In this document: positions 45,285 to 54,296 of the stretch, in pieces
Layout of the letters: every line of letters begins with the position of its first letter
Position numbering within the stretch: position 1 is the stretch's first letter
Origin: Gammaproteobacteria bacterium
GTDB lineage: Bacteria > Pseudomonadota > Gammaproteobacteria > Burkholderiales > Rhodocyclaceae
DNA: 64,000 bases
Assembly (NCBI GenBank): GCA_018825305.1
Contig: JAHJEO010000016.1
Coordinates: forward strand, 1-64,000
Reading direction: 5' to 3'
The notes under the pieces: generated by a model
The model's database searches: none
What the model was told of the DNA's origin: nothing
What the model saw: the letters and a program-made list of their open reading frames with translations, nothing else
Position numbers and translations under genes: made by a program

Positions 45285-46075
45285 ACGGCCACGGGTGCCG
45301 GAATGTGCGGATGCGGGTCGTAGCCTTCGAGGGTGAAGTCCTCGAACCTGAAGGCGAAGATATCCATCACGTCGGGATTGAGGCGCAGCGTCGGCAGCTG
45401 GCGCAGTTCGCGTGCGAGCTGCAGTTGTGCCTGTTCCAGGTGATTGGAGTAGAGGTGGGCATCGCCCAGGGTATGCACGAAGTCGCCGGGCTTCAAGCCG
45501 ACCACCTGCGCCAGCATCAGCGTCAGCAGGGCATAGGAGGCGATGTTGAAGGGCACGCCGAGGAAGATGTCGGCGCTGCGCTGGTAGAGCTGGCAACTCA
45601 GCTTGCCGTCGGCGACGTAGAACTGGAACAGCGCGTGGCAGGGCGGCAGCGCCATGCGGTCGACGTCGGCGGGGTTCCAGGCGGTGACAAGATGGCGGCG
45701 CGAATCCGGGTTCTTCTTCAGGCCTTCGACCAGCTGCACGATCTGGTCGATCTCCAGTCCGTCACGCGCCGGCCAGTGGCGCCACTGGTGGCCATAGACC
45801 GGGCCGAGGTCGCCGTTGTCGTCGGCCCACTCGTCCCAGATGCGGACGCCGTTGTCCTTGAGGTACTTGATGTTGGTGTCGCCCTTCAAGAACCACAGCA
45901 GCTCGTGGACGATCGAGCGCAGGTGCAGCTTCTTGGTGGTCAGCATGGGGAATCCGGCGGCAAGGTCAAAGCGCATCTGCCAGCCGAACACCGAGCGCGT
46001 GCCGGTGCCGGTGCGGTCGGACTTCACGTTGCCGTGCTCGAGCACGTGGCGCATCAGGTCGAGATACTGTCGCAT
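45281..46075 (-). CDS. thyA: Thymidylate synthase ThyA
   Basis: ThyA methylates dUMP to dTMP using methylene-tetrahydrofolate. The protein has 264 residues, the same as E. coli Thy[21 protein letters not shown], then [18 protein letters not shown]. The catalytic Cys is in [32 protein letters not shown] and [17 protein letters not shown] follow. I chose ATG 46075. The gene usually precedes folA. Here the glycogen cluster sits between. Confidence 0.97.
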   Translation of the reverse strand: MRQYLDLMRHVLEHGNVKSDRTGTGTRSVFGWQMRFDLAAGFPMLTTKKLHLRSIVHELLWFLKGDTNIKYLKDNGVRIWDEWADDNGDLGPVYGHQWRHWPARDGLEIDQIVQLVEGLKKNPDSRRHLVTAWNPADVDRMALPPCHALFQFYVADGKLSCQLYQRSADIFLGVPFNIASYALLTLMLAQVVGLKPGDFVHTLGDAHLYSNHLEQAQLQLARELRQLPTLRLNPDVMDIFAFRFEDFTLEGYDPHPHIPAPVAV

Positions 46076-46137
46076 GGGGAAAGGAAGTGGCGGCCCATAT
46101 AATCGGCCGCACATTCTACTCGCGAGACTTTTCCATC

Positions 46138-47577
46138 ATGTCGCTGCCAAAGATCACCCACGTCGCCGCGGATGCCGCCAGCCATCTGCTTTATCTGCTG
46201 CCGCGGGCCAGGACGCTGCCCGCCGAACTGGCCGAGGGCAAGCGCTGGCAGGCCGCGCTGAAGCGGCGCGACATGAAGGTAGAGGAACTGGCCAAGTCGC
46301 CACTGGCGCTGGATCTCGCCGACGGTCGCCGCGCCGTCTGCGCCATGATAGATCCCAAGGCCTCGCGCTTCGAGCGCCTCACGCTGTTGCGCAAGGCCGT
46401 GATGGCCCTGCTCGACGAGGCGCCTAAGACGCTGGCGATTGTTCCGCTCGGCATCGACGAGGCCAGCCTGAACGACGCTATCTACGTCGCCTTGCTCAAC
46501 GGTGTCGCACTGCCGGCGCGCAAGAAGAAGCCGGCCAAGCCCTTGCAGGCTGTCGGCATCGCCGGTCGCCGTGCCGCCAGCGCCGAGTTTTCGGCGCCCA
46601 TGCATCTGGCCTCCGCCAACACCCTGGCGCGCGAACTGACCGCGCTGCCGCCCAACGAGTTGCCGCCGGCCGCCTATCGCAAGCGCGTGCGCGCGCTGGC
46701 CAAGGCCCAGGGCTGGAAAGTCGAGGAGTACGATTTCAAGCGCCTGAAGAAAATGGGCGCCGGCGCCTTCTGCGCCGTGGCACAGGGATCGAATCACCAG
46801 GACGCCGCCATCGTCCATCTGGCGCATCGCCCCAAGGGTGCGCAGGCGCGCATCGCTCTGGTGGGCAAGGGCATCTGCTTCGACACCGGCGGCCACAATC
46901 TCAAGCCGGCGAAATACATGGCCGGGATGCACGAGGACATGAACGGCTCTGCCGTGGCGCTGGCGCTGACCCAGGCCATCGCCGACCTCAAGCTGCCCGT
47001 GGCCGTCGACTGCTGGCTGGCCATCGCCGAGAACCATCTGTCGCCCGAGGCCTACATCCAGGGCGATATCGTGACGGCCCTCGACGGCACTACCATCGAG
47101 ATCGTGCACACCGATGCCGAAGGCCGCCTGGTGCTGGCCGATACGCTGGCCCTGGCGAGCAAGGCGAAGCCCGACCTCATCGTCGATTTCGCCACCCTCA
47201 CCGGCAGCATGCACTACGCGCTGGGCAGCCGCTATTCGGGCATCTTCGCCAGCGAGGACAAGCTGGGTGCGCTGGCCGTCGCGGCCGGCGTCGCGGCCGG
47301 CGAGCGCGTCTGCGCCTTTCCGCTCGACGCCGACTATGAGCCTGCACTCGACTCCAAGGTAGCCGACATCAAGCAATGCACCCTCGACGGCGAAGCCGAC
47401 CACATCCTCGCCGCGCGCTTCCTCAAGCGTTTCACCAAAGACCTGCCCTGGCTGCACATGGACCTCTCGGCATCGAGCTGCAGCGGCGGCCTCGGCGCGA
47501 CGGCGTCGGACCTCACCGGGTTCGGCGTGGCCTGGGGCGCGACCTTCGTCGAGTCCTGGCTGCGACAGAAGCCATGA
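46138..47577 (+). CDS. Leucyl aminopeptidase family (M17) protein
   Basis: This dimetal cytosolic aminopeptidase has 479 residues. The M17 core shows VGKGICFDTGGHNLKPAKYM (Lys and Asp ligands), HEDMNGSAVALALTQAI, and IVHTDAEGRLVLADTLAL. The last is the family box NTDAEGRL with His for Asn. LTGSMHYALGSRYSG and SASSCSGGLGATASDLTGF follow. It differs from classical PepA in the N-terminal domain and some core residues, so it is likely a divergent member. It is divergent from thyA. The start ATG 46138 has no strong ribosome site. Confidence 0.9.
   Translation: MSLPKITHVAADAASHLLYLLPRARTLPAELAEGKRWQAALKRRDMKVEELAKSPLALDLADGRRAVCAMIDPKASRFERLTLLRKAVMALLDEAPKTLAIVPLGIDEASLNDAIYVALLNGVALPARKKKPAKPLQAVGIAGRRAASAEFSAPMHLASANTLARELTALPPNELPPAAYRKRVRALAKAQGWKVEEYDFKRLKKMGAGAFCAVAQGSNHQDAAIVHLAHRPKGAQARIALVGKGICFDTGGHNLKPAKYMAGMHEDMNGSAVALALTQAIADLKLPVAVDCWLAIAENHLSPEAYIQGDIVTALDGTTIEIVHTDAEGRLVLADTLALASKAKPDLIVDFATLTGSMHYALGSRYSGIFASEDKLGALAVAAGVAAGERVCAFPLDADYEPALDSKVADIKQCTLDGEADHILAARFLKRFTKDLPWLHMDLSASSCSGGLGATASDLTGFGVAWGATFVESWLRQKP
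46568..46592 (+). repeat. Dispersed motif copy 10 (in M17 peptidase)
   Basis: GCCGTGCCGCCAGCGCCG followed by AGTTTTC. It has GAG for GAC and encodes RAASAEFS, the same peptide as the TRAP permease end. Confidence 0.78.
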
Positions 47578-47642
47578 CGACGGGCTGGATTTTGGTTTAA
47601 GCTTCGACTTCCTTACGGCTTCCTGACGCGGGGCGCTACCTG

Positions 47643-49130
47643 ATGCTTGGATCACTCTTTTCATCGAAACCGGATCATCCGCTCGCCGACGCCAAGGAGG
47701 CCAGGCGTATCTTCACCGCGCTGCAGAGCCGGGAGCCGGCGACCGCCATCGACGAGGCCACGGCACTGCTCGAATCGCTGGTCGGGGTCGAGGGCTTCAA
47801 GCCGGAACAGCGGCTGGGGCTGATCCTGCAACTGGACGAGGCCGCCATCGTGCCGGCGCGCCGGCTTGGCCGGGAGTACGTCTCGGCGCGGCTCACCCGG
47901 CCGCAGGAGCAGGCGCTGTGGCTGGCCAATCGCGACTACTGGGCGACGTTGATCGCGGCGCTGGAAGACAACCTGCGCCGCTTCGACGCCAACGAAAAGG
48001 GTGCCGAGGCCATCAAGCCGACCCTGCCGCTGCTCTATGGCCGGTTGCTGCACGCCGCGCGGCAGCGCCTGAAGTGGGAGCAGTTCCGCTATGGCCCGGT
48101 GGATGGTGCACTGTGGCAACTGATGGGCCGCATCTACCTCGCGGCCGCCGGCACCCGGCTGGCCGAGCGCGAACTGGAGCTCTACTCCGGCAGCGGCAGC
48201 ACGACGGCGGCAGGCGAATACCTCAAGGCCCTGGTGTTTCACGCCTCGTCGATGGACAACCTGCTGCCGGTCGAGATCGAACTGGCCGAGCACCTGATCG
48301 CCCACTTCCTGCCGCACTTCGTCTTTACCGCCGAGGTGCGTCCCGACAACGTCTATTGGGCCGATGCCGCCAAGCCCCTGCCGCCGGCGCGGCTGGCGCG
48401 GCCGCCGGAGATTTCGTCGACGCTGCGCTTCTTCAACTCGATCCCCGCGGTCGAGGCCATCGAACAGTTGCGCGGCGTTATTGGTCGCGACGGCCGCGTG
48501 CCGCCGGAGCTCAATCTCGGCGGCCAGTACGCGATCGAGGCGGTGCTGCCGGTGCTAGACCACCTCGCCATGTGCTGGGCGCCGACGCCGCCGATGCGCA
48601 AGGACGCCCGCCATCGCGTCAAGTCGCGGCTCGCCGTGGTGCATGGCGTGGCCGAGATCCATCACCAGTTGCAGGGCCATAGTGAATTCGGCGAGAGTGA
48701 GTCATGGGTGGTCGATGATGTCAGCCTCGGCGGCATGGGCGCCAAGGTGGCGCTGGGGGCCAGCGACTGGGTTCGCATCGGCTCACTCATCGGCCTGCAG
48801 CCGGACGGTGGCGGCAACTGGCTGGTCGGCATGGTGCGGCGCTTCTCGCGCGACAGCAACGCGGTCGGCTCGGTCGGCATCGAAACCCTGTCCAAGTCGC
48901 CGCGCGCCATCGTCGCCGATGCCGGCGGCCTGCAGACCGAAGGCATCCTGCTCGACGCGCCGCAGCAGGGCGAATCGGTGCGCGTCGCCCTGCCGGCGGA
49001 TTCCTGGGAAGAGGGGGTGAGCCTGCTGTTTGCGCTCGACGGTGCGCGGGTGCGCCTCTTCCCCGAGGCCGAGCTGGAACGCAGCTCCGACATGGTGCTC
49101 GGCCGCTGCTTCGTGCAGTCGATCGAGTAG
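47643..49130 (+). CDS. Large protein with PilZ-like C-terminal region, function unknown
   Basis: The protein has 495 residues and no signal peptide. The first 300 are mainly helical (ANRDYWATLIAALEDNLRRF and others) without a family I recognise. From about 350 to 430, SWVVDDVSLGGMGAKVALG followed by VRIGSLIGLQPDGG and WLVGMVRRFSRD resembles the DxSxxG part of PilZ domains, which bind cyclic-di-GMP. An RxxxR motif before it is only weakly seen (RHRVKSRLAVVHG). It could be an effector for the GGDEF-EAL protein in the window, but this is inference. Confidence 0.8.
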   Translation: MLGSLFSSKPDHPLADAKEARRIFTALQSREPATAIDEATALLESLVGVEGFKPEQRLGLILQLDEAAIVPARRLGREYVSARLTRPQEQALWLANRDYWATLIAALEDNLRRFDANEKGAEAIKPTLPLLYGRLLHAARQRLKWEQFRYGPVDGALWQLMGRIYLAAAGTRLAERELELYSGSGSTTAAGEYLKALVFHASSMDNLLPVEIELAEHLIAHFLPHFVFTAEVRPDNVYWADAAKPLPPARLARPPEISSTLRFFNSIPAVEAIEQLRGVIGRDGRVPPELNLGGQYAIEAVLPVLDHLAMCWAPTPPMRKDARHRVKSRLAVVHGVAEIHHQLQGHSEFGESESWVVDDVSLGGMGAKVALGASDWVRIGSLIGLQPDGGGNWLVGMVRRFSRDSNAVGSVGIETLSKSPRAIVADAGGLQTEGILLDAPQQGESVRVALPADSWEEGVSLLFALDGARVRLFPEAELERSSDMVLGRCFVQSIE

Positions 49131-49248
49131 GGCCGGGACGCCGTTGCGTTGTTGCCGGCTGGCCGACCGCGCGGCGCGAAGCACTTTATCCGGGCGCCGC
49201 GCCGGGATTACCTTGAAGCGATACCAAGTCCGTGGCCGCAGACAATTC

Positions 49249-50664
49249 TCATTCGCCACCTTCCCGTTCGTGGCACAGCAGCACTGATCCCTTGCCATCC
49301 CGGGTGGCGGTGAGTTCCGGAGCCTCGCCCGAACGGCTGCTTGCCGACGGCCTGAAGTCTGATCCGAAGCGCGACTTGATGGCTTTTTGCGCTTCGACCA
49401 GCGGCGCATCGAAGGCCAGCGCGTGCAGATCCTGTGTTCCAGGCACGATCACCTCGCGGACCTGCAGACCGAATGCCGCGTCGATCACGCGAAAGTGGTA
49501 GAGGCCATCCCCCTCCTTGTAGGGCTGCAGCCCCCGCTCGCTGAAGTAGATATGACTTTTCCCATCCCACGGTGCATGAAACAGGCCAGGGAAGCGACAG
49601 CGCGCAATATCGGCGAAGGCCGAATCGAGAGTTGCCGCAACGCGTGCCGGTGTCCCGGATTTCACGGGTACTGCGCTGCCGCCACCGAGGAATCCCGGCG
49701 GGCCGGCCGGTGCCGGCCAGTCCTGGCATAGCAGCCGCCACTGCGCGGACTTGAATTCCCCCGACTGGCAGGCCGTTTCGGCAAGGCGCTCACGCGAATG
49801 CCAAAGCGCCATCACCGAGGGCGTGCGCCTTCCTTCCGAAATCTGCAGCAAGCCGGTCGTACCACGGCGCCCGAGGATGTCCTCGCCACCGGTGTCGACG
49901 CCGAACTTGCCGGCGGCGACACCCTCGAAGCGCTCGAACCAGTCCTTGGCCGCAGGCCACTGCTCCGGCGCGAACGCAATGCGGATGCGCCGCAATCCCT
50001 CCGGGCCGAAGAAAAAGGCGATGACCTGTGACGGTATGCCGTCGATGTTGTTCGCCAGTGTCCAGCAGACCAGGGTGTCGCTCTCCTCGATCTTGCTCTG
50101 GCGATCCAGATTGCCGTAACAGCGCATGCGGAACCCGTCGGCCGAAAGGCGCTTGCGGATTTTCTCGGCGGGAATTCCGCCGACGAAATCGTTGAGGCTG
50201 TACTTCCAGGCCGGCGCCTTCTGGCGTTCCGCTTCATCCTCAGCCAGCCACTGGTCCGCCTGGTTCACGCGGATGTACCAGAAGGCCCAGACCCCAAGAA
50301 CGAGCAGCACCCCGATGCGAACCGCTTTCCAGTCGCCTAACAATGGCGCCTCGCGCCGTACCGCTACCGCCGACTTTTCCGGCCCGGGCGCGCCATCCGT
50401 GCGCGCCGCGTAGATCAGCGAACCGGTCACGGCAATGGTGATGCCGGCCGTTGCCTGGACTGCCGCCGCCAGCGTCGTCGGCCACCAGAGCTCGGGCAGG
50501 GCCATGAGCGCCGCGAGCACCCCGCTGGCGACGAAGAATCCGCCCAGCATCGCCGTTCCGCCCGGACCCCGCATCATGCTTGCGGCGTCAGCCGAATATC
50601 GCTTCGCACATGCGTCGAGCTGCTCAGGCCGGTGCTTACCGGGCCACAAGGGGGCAGCCGGCAC
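49249..50664 (-). CDS. Membrane protein of unknown function, rhomboid operon
   Basis: The protein has 471 residues. The first 150 carry about three membrane helices (GVLAALMALPELWWPTTLAA and others), the last being AVRIGVLLVLGVWAFWYIRV. A large domain of over 300 residues follows (EKIRKRLSADGFRMRCYGNL...), probably periplasmic, with several Cys and Trp residues. No family is recognised. The GTG at 50664, 4 nt after the rhomboid stop, is my choice. ATG 50577 is an alternative. Being last in the operon, it could be a partner or substrate of the rhomboid protease. Confidence 0.72.
   Translation of the reverse strand: MPAAPLWPGKHRPEQLDACAKRYSADAASMMRGPGGTAMLGGFFVASGVLAALMALPELWWPTTLAAAVQATAGITIAVTGSLIYAARTDGAPGPEKSAVAVRREAPLLGDWKAVRIGVLLVLGVWAFWYIRVNQADQWLAEDEAERQKAPAWKYSLNDFVGGIPAEKIRKRLSADGFRMRCYGNLDRQSKIEESDTLVCWTLANNIDGIPSQVIAFFFGPEGLRRIRIAFAPEQWPAAKDWFERFEGVAAGKFGVDTGGEDILGRRGTTGLLQISEGRRTPSVMALWHSRERLAETACQSGEFKSAQWRLLCQDWPAPAGPPGFLGGGSAVPVKSGTPARVAATLDSAFADIARCRFPGLFHAPWDGKSHIYFSERGLQPYKEGDGLYHFRVIDAAFGLQVREVIVPGTQDLHALAFDAPLVEAQKAIKSRFGSDFRPSASSRSGEAPELTATRDGKGSVLLCHEREGGE
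50356..50379 (+). repeat. Dispersed motif copy 11 (antisense in membrane gene)
   Basis: GCCGTACCGCTACCGCCG followed by ACTTTTC. Two core mismatches are in the 5' half. The GCCGACTTTTC end is intact. It encodes EKSAVA. Confidence 0.65.
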
Positions 50665-50668
50665 CGTA

Positions 50669-52417
50669 TCACTTCTTGCCCTTTTCGTTCTGGCGCTCGT
50701 CCGCCTTGAGTTTCGCGGCGGCGAGGATGGCGTTGGCTTGGTCGAGCTTGGCCTTGCCCGCAAGCATCAGTGTTTCATCCTGGCGCGCCAGGCCTTCCCG
50801 CAGGTCTTCCAGTGATGCGGTCTTGAGATGGATGAACTGCGCCATGGGATCGCGGACTTCGCGGCTGCGAACGGTCAGGCGTGTCAGTGGTGCGATGCGC
50901 CGATTCTGCTCCTGCCAGCCCTTGAGGATTTCCGTGTCCAGCCTCCTCACAAATTCATCTGCCGGCATCGACTTGAGCGACGCGAACAAGGACTTTGCCT
51001 TAGCGTTGAGCTGTTCCTCGGCGGGTGCAAATGTGACGAGGAAGGCACGGAACGCCGGTTCGTCGCGGACCGGCTCCGCCATCTCGACGGCTCGTGCCGC
51101 GCCCATGCCGAGCAGGGCCACCGTCGCCGCCACCGACGCCCACATGCGCTGCGCAGACGCGACCAACCCGGCCCCGAGCAGCGCACCGGCCAACAGGCCG
51201 CCGAGGTGGGCAGCATTGTCGATGCCGGTCTTGGCGAAGCCATTGAGCAGCGAGTAGGCGACGAACACAGCCATGCTCGCCGTCATTTGCCTGGCCACCG
51301 ACAGCGGCAGCATGTCCTTGCGCAGGGCGAGCGCAGCCAGTAGCGCGCCGTATACCCCGAAAACGGCGCCGGATGCCCCGACCCCCACGAAGTCCTGCTG
51401 CCAGTTGATGCTGGCCAGTGCGCCGAGCAAACCGGCAGCCAGATACACCATGGCGAATGTGCCATGTCCGAACAGGCGCTCGGCAATCCGGCCGGCCTCC
51501 CAAAGCGCCCACATGTTGAGGGCGACATGCATCAGGCCGGCATGAAGGAACATCGAAGTGGCCAGGCGCCACCATTGGCCGAGGGCGGTCGATGCGGCGA
51601 AATTTCCACCCAGGTCGTACAGCACCATGGTGTTGCCGGACATCCAGCCCGCCCCCTTGGCGCCGGCAACGAGGTACATGATCACGTTGGCGGCGATGAT
51701 TGCCAGAGTCACGAGTGGCGTCCCGCTTTCCTGGAGAAAGCGGGAGAACTCGTGCGCATCGGCCTTAGCCCTGGCGCCATCGACAGATAGCCGCGTGGGC
51801 AGGCGGGCAGCAAGTTCGCTTGCCGCTGCCGGGGTGGCCAGTCGCAACAGGCGCGGAAGCTTCGCCGCCTGCCCTGCCACCCGGAAACGGACCAGCCGGC
51901 CGTCAACGATCACGTCATGGATATCCAGCAACGGGATGCGCTCGTCGCTCCGGCCGAAGGCGAACAGGCGCCGGCGCCGGCCGTGGACGATCAGCGCCCC
52001 GTCCGCCATGCAAACGGATCCCTTGCCCAGGCGCAAGGGATCGGCGTGACCGGCGAAGGTCTGAAACTCCACGGTCTGTGTCGCGTAGTCAGGTGCCGAT
52101 GCCGCAGGGGCGAACAGGCCGGGAACCGCAACTGCCGCAAGGGCTTGCCCCGTTGCCGTGTGGCGCAACACGGAATCGGGCGTGACCATGCCCTGTTCCT
52201 TGAAGCGCTGTAGCTGTGCCAATCCGAACGGCCCGTGCTCGCGTTCGCCGGCCTGCAGGAACCAGCGAGCCGGCTCCGGGTCATTGTTGCGGGCCGCAGT
52301 CTCGCGCCGCACGGCCGCCTCGGCCCGACGCTGGCCGCGCGCGGTAAGCCAGACGAAGAACCACACCAGTCCCAGCAGAAATGCCGGGACGAGGAGTATC
52401 ACCAGAGCACCCAGCAT
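50669..52417 (-). CDS. Rhomboid intramembrane protease with GYF-like and PH-like N-terminal part
   Basis: The protein has 582 residues. One N-terminal helix is followed by a GYF_2/DUF4339-like domain (RWFLQAGEREHGPFGLAQLQ). A beta-rich PH-like region comes next (about 120-200). The rhomboid domain then has HAGLMHVALNMWALWEAGR (Asn of the oxyanion hole), VGVGASGAVFGVYGALLAAL (nucleophile Ser in GASG), and the catalytic His in GIDNAAHLGGLLAGALLGAG. A further C-terminal helical segment ends the protein. It is proteolytically competent on paper. The start has GGAG upstream. It sits between a TPR protein and a membrane protein. Confidence 0.92.
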   Translation of the reverse strand: MLGALVILLVPAFLLGLVWFFVWLTARGQRRAEAAVRRETAARNNDPEPARWFLQAGEREHGPFGLAQLQRFKEQGMVTPDSVLRHTATGQALAAVAVPGLFAPAASAPDYATQTVEFQTFAGHADPLRLGKGSVCMADGALIVHGRRRRLFAFGRSDERIPLLDIHDVIVDGRLVRFRVAGQAAKLPRLLRLATPAAASELAARLPTRLSVDGARAKADAHEFSRFLQESGTPLVTLAIIAANVIMYLVAGAKGAGWMSGNTMVLYDLGGNFAASTALGQWWRLATSMFLHAGLMHVALNMWALWEAGRIAERLFGHGTFAMVYLAAGLLGALASINWQQDFVGVGASGAVFGVYGALLAALALRKDMLPLSVARQMTASMAVFVAYSLLNGFAKTGIDNAAHLGGLLAGALLGAGLVASAQRMWASVAATVALLGMGAARAVEMAEPVRDEPAFRAFLVTFAPAEEQLNAKAKSLFASLKSMPADEFVRRLDTEILKGWQEQNRRIAPLTRLTVRSREVRDPMAQFIHLKTASLEDLREGLARQDETLMLAGKAKLDQANAILAAAKLKADERQNEKGKK

Positions 52418-52437
52418 GCGTCGATCTCCGTATAACC

Positions 52438-53142
52438 CTATCGGCCTGCCTGCTTCAATTCGACCTTGCCATTGCGAATGCCCTCGATGAGCCGTCCCAC
52501 CGCGGTGTCGCTCGGACTACGCTGCTGGTAGGCCGTGAGATGCTCGATCGCCTTTTGCCTGTCGCCCAGAGACAGCCAGGTCATCCCGAGGCTGTAGCTG
52601 GCCTCGGGTAGTCCGGCGGCGGCAGCCATTTCGAGATGGGGCAAGGCTTGTCGCGGCCGCGCCGATCCGGCCAGGAAGTTGCCGTAATACAGGTTTCCCC
52701 GGGCATGCGCGGGGTCGGCCTGCAGCAGCCGGCCGAACGCTGCAGCAGCCTTGTCGGCGCAGCCCGGGATGTCGAGATTGTGGCCCATGCCGTTGAGCAG
52801 GCCGGCCCGCAGCAGGAGTTCGGGATGCGGCGTGGGGCCGATCAACAGGGCATCGAGCATGCCGGCGAGGACTTTGACATCCTGAACTGCCCGCTGCCTG
52901 TCCTGCGGCGAATCGAACTGCGGCGGATAGTTGCGGGCATGTGACGCCAGCGCGCCAAGCATGCGATCCAGATATGCCACGTCCAGCCCGTGCTTCTTTC
53001 CGGCGGGCGTCTCGGTGGTGGTCAGCAGCCGCTGCGGATCGTATGCGGCATAGGCGGCGGCGAGCACTGGCAGGGGAATCAGGCTGCTGCACGCGAGGAG
53101 AAACAAGCGGACACGAAAGCCTGACGGCAGAAACCGGATCAT
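52438..53142 (-). CDS. Exported TPR-repeat protein
   Basis: The protein has 234 residues. A signal peptide (RLFLLACSSLIPLPVLAAAY) is followed by TPR/Sel1-like repeats: AFGRLLQADPAHARGNLYYG, LPHLEMAAAAGLPEASYSLG and MTWLSLGDRQKAIEHLTAY. It is likely periplasmic and a protein-protein scaffold. The start ATG 53142 has GGGGGTGAT upstream. It begins the three-gene operon with rhomboid (20-nt gap). Confidence 0.85.
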   Translation of the reverse strand: MIRFLPSGFRVRLFLLACSSLIPLPVLAAAYAAYDPQRLLTTTETPAGKKHGLDVAYLDRMLGALASHARNYPPQFDSPQDRQRAVQDVKVLAGMLDALLIGPTPHPELLLRAGLLNGMGHNLDIPGCADKAAAAFGRLLQADPAHARGNLYYGNFLAGSARPRQALPHLEMAAAAGLPEASYSLGMTWLSLGDRQKAIEHLTAYQQRSPSDTAVGRLIEGIRNGKVELKQAGR

Positions 53143-53216
53143 CGATCACCCCCTGTAGGAGGTGCGGAGGATATCAGAATGTCATGCCGTGCCGGCCGTT
53201 GTTGGCCGTGGGTCGT

Positions 53217-53618
53217 TTACATCACCTGGGAAAGATAAGAGCCCAGTCGCAAATCGGCGGTGAGGATGTGCCCGGTCAGCCAGCGCTCCAGGAACTCGAT
53301 ATGTTCATGCGCGAGGGGTTTGTCGGCGGCCAGGATCGCCTGCTGCAGTTCCTTGGCGCTGGCGATCAATTCCCGGTGTTCCGCCTTGTGCTCTTCAATT
53401 TCCGCATAACGGTACTTCAGCATCAGCCGCTCTTCGTGGCTGAAGTGCCAGACCGTGCAATTGATCAGCTCTTCCAGAGTCGCCGCAAGGTAATCCGGCG
53501 ATTCCGCATCCGTCACGGCATGGTTGAGGACATTGAAAATATTCACCAGCTTGCGGTGGTCTTCATCGATCTCGTCGATCCCGACGCTCAGTATCTCGCC
53601 CCAAACGATGTCTTTCAT
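53217..53618 (-). CDS. Bacteriohemerythrin
   Basis: This O2-binding diiron protein has 133 residues. The ligands are visible as VGIDEIDEDHRKLVNIFNVL (His), TVWHFSHEERLMLKYRY (His and Glu), EHKAEHRELI (His), and HIEFLERWLTGHILTADLRL (His and Asp). It may act in O2 sensing or delivery in a facultative anaerobe. The start ATG 53618 has AGGAGG upstream. It follows mog by 14 nt on the same strand. Confidence 0.93.
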   Translation of the reverse strand: MKDIVWGEILSVGIDEIDEDHRKLVNIFNVLNHAVTDAESPDYLAATLEELINCTVWHFSHEERLMLKYRYAEIEEHKAEHRELIASAKELQQAILAADKPLAHEHIEFLERWLTGHILTADLRLGSYLSQVM

Positions 53619-53632
53619 TGCCCGCCTCCTGT

Positions 53633-54214
53633 TCAGTTGCTTGCCGGCTTCAGCGCCGATTTCGGGCGGAAGGCCTTGATCGCTTCCTCGCGCGTTTCGA
53701 CATACGGCCCGCCGATCAGGTCGAGGCAGTACGGCACCGCGGCGAAGATGCCGTCGAGGGTCTCCTTGATGGCCTTGGGCTGGCCCGGCAGGTTGAGGAT
53801 CAGCGATTGCCCGCGAATAACGCCGACCTGCCGCGAGAGGATGGCGGTCGGCACGTACTTGAGGCTGACCGCCCGCATCTGTTCGCCGAAGCCGGGCATC
53901 ACCTTGTGGGCGACGGCCAGCGTGGCCTCGGGGGTGACGTCGCGCGGCGCCGGGCCGGTGCCGCCGGTGGTGAGCACGAGGTGGCAGCCGGCACCGTCGC
54001 AGAGTTCGATCAATATCCGTTCGATGAGCATTTGCTCGTCGGGAATCAGCCGGGTTTCCATGCGCCAGGGTGTGGCCAGCGTGGCGTCGAACCAATCCTT
54101 TAGCGCGGGGATGCCCTGGTCTTCGTAGGTGCCGCTGGAAGCGCGGTCCGAGATCGAGACCAGGCCGATCAGGAGGGTGTCATTCGCCGGCAGTTCCAGC
54201 GTCATCTGCGTCAT
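53633..54214 (-). CDS. mog: Molybdopterin adenylyltransferase Mog
   Basis: Mog activates molybdopterin with ATP for metal insertion (molybdenum cofactor synthesis). The protein has 193 residues: IGLVSISDRASSGTYEDQGI, VLTTGGTGPAPRDVTPEATL (MPT-binding motif) and VIRGQSLILNLPGQPKAIKE. I chose ATG 54214 because GGAGG sits 7 nt upstream. ATGs at 54220 and 54205 are alternatives. The ribosome site is part of the repeated hairpin 54221-54247. Mog suggests molybdoenzymes outside the window. Confidence 0.93.
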   Translation of the reverse strand: MTQMTLELPANDTLLIGLVSISDRASSGTYEDQGIPALKDWFDATLATPWRMETRLIPDEQMLIERILIELCDGAGCHLVLTTGGTGPAPRDVTPEATLAVAHKVMPGFGEQMRAVSLKYVPTAILSRQVGVIRGQSLILNLPGQPKAIKETLDGIFAAVPYCLDLIGGPYVETREEAIKAFRPKSALKPASN

Positions 54215-54220
54215 GGCCAT

Positions 54221-54268
54221 GCCTCCGCCGGGCAGCCCCAAGGAGGCATGCCCCCCCTCGCGGGGGGC
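54221..54268 (-). promoter_or_regulatory. Hairpin repeat before mog and a second C/G hairpin
   Basis: The first part (54221-54247) is the same GCCTCC/GGAGGC hairpin as at 40192-40218 and provides the mog ribosome site. The second part (54250-54268) is a 7-bp stem GCCCCCC/GGGGGGC with a 5-nt loop. A further G run (GGGGGGG near 54290) follows. The gap between yjgA and mog is otherwise empty. Confidence 0.6.
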
Positions 54269-54296
54269 AGCGAACGAATGTGAGCGTGGGGGGGCA

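Noticed and set aside
53217-54095. A fused mog-hemerythrin protein read as one 292-residue frame
   Set aside because: The first 160 residues are mog in the wrong frame. Hemerythrin has its own AGGAGG and ATG at 53618.
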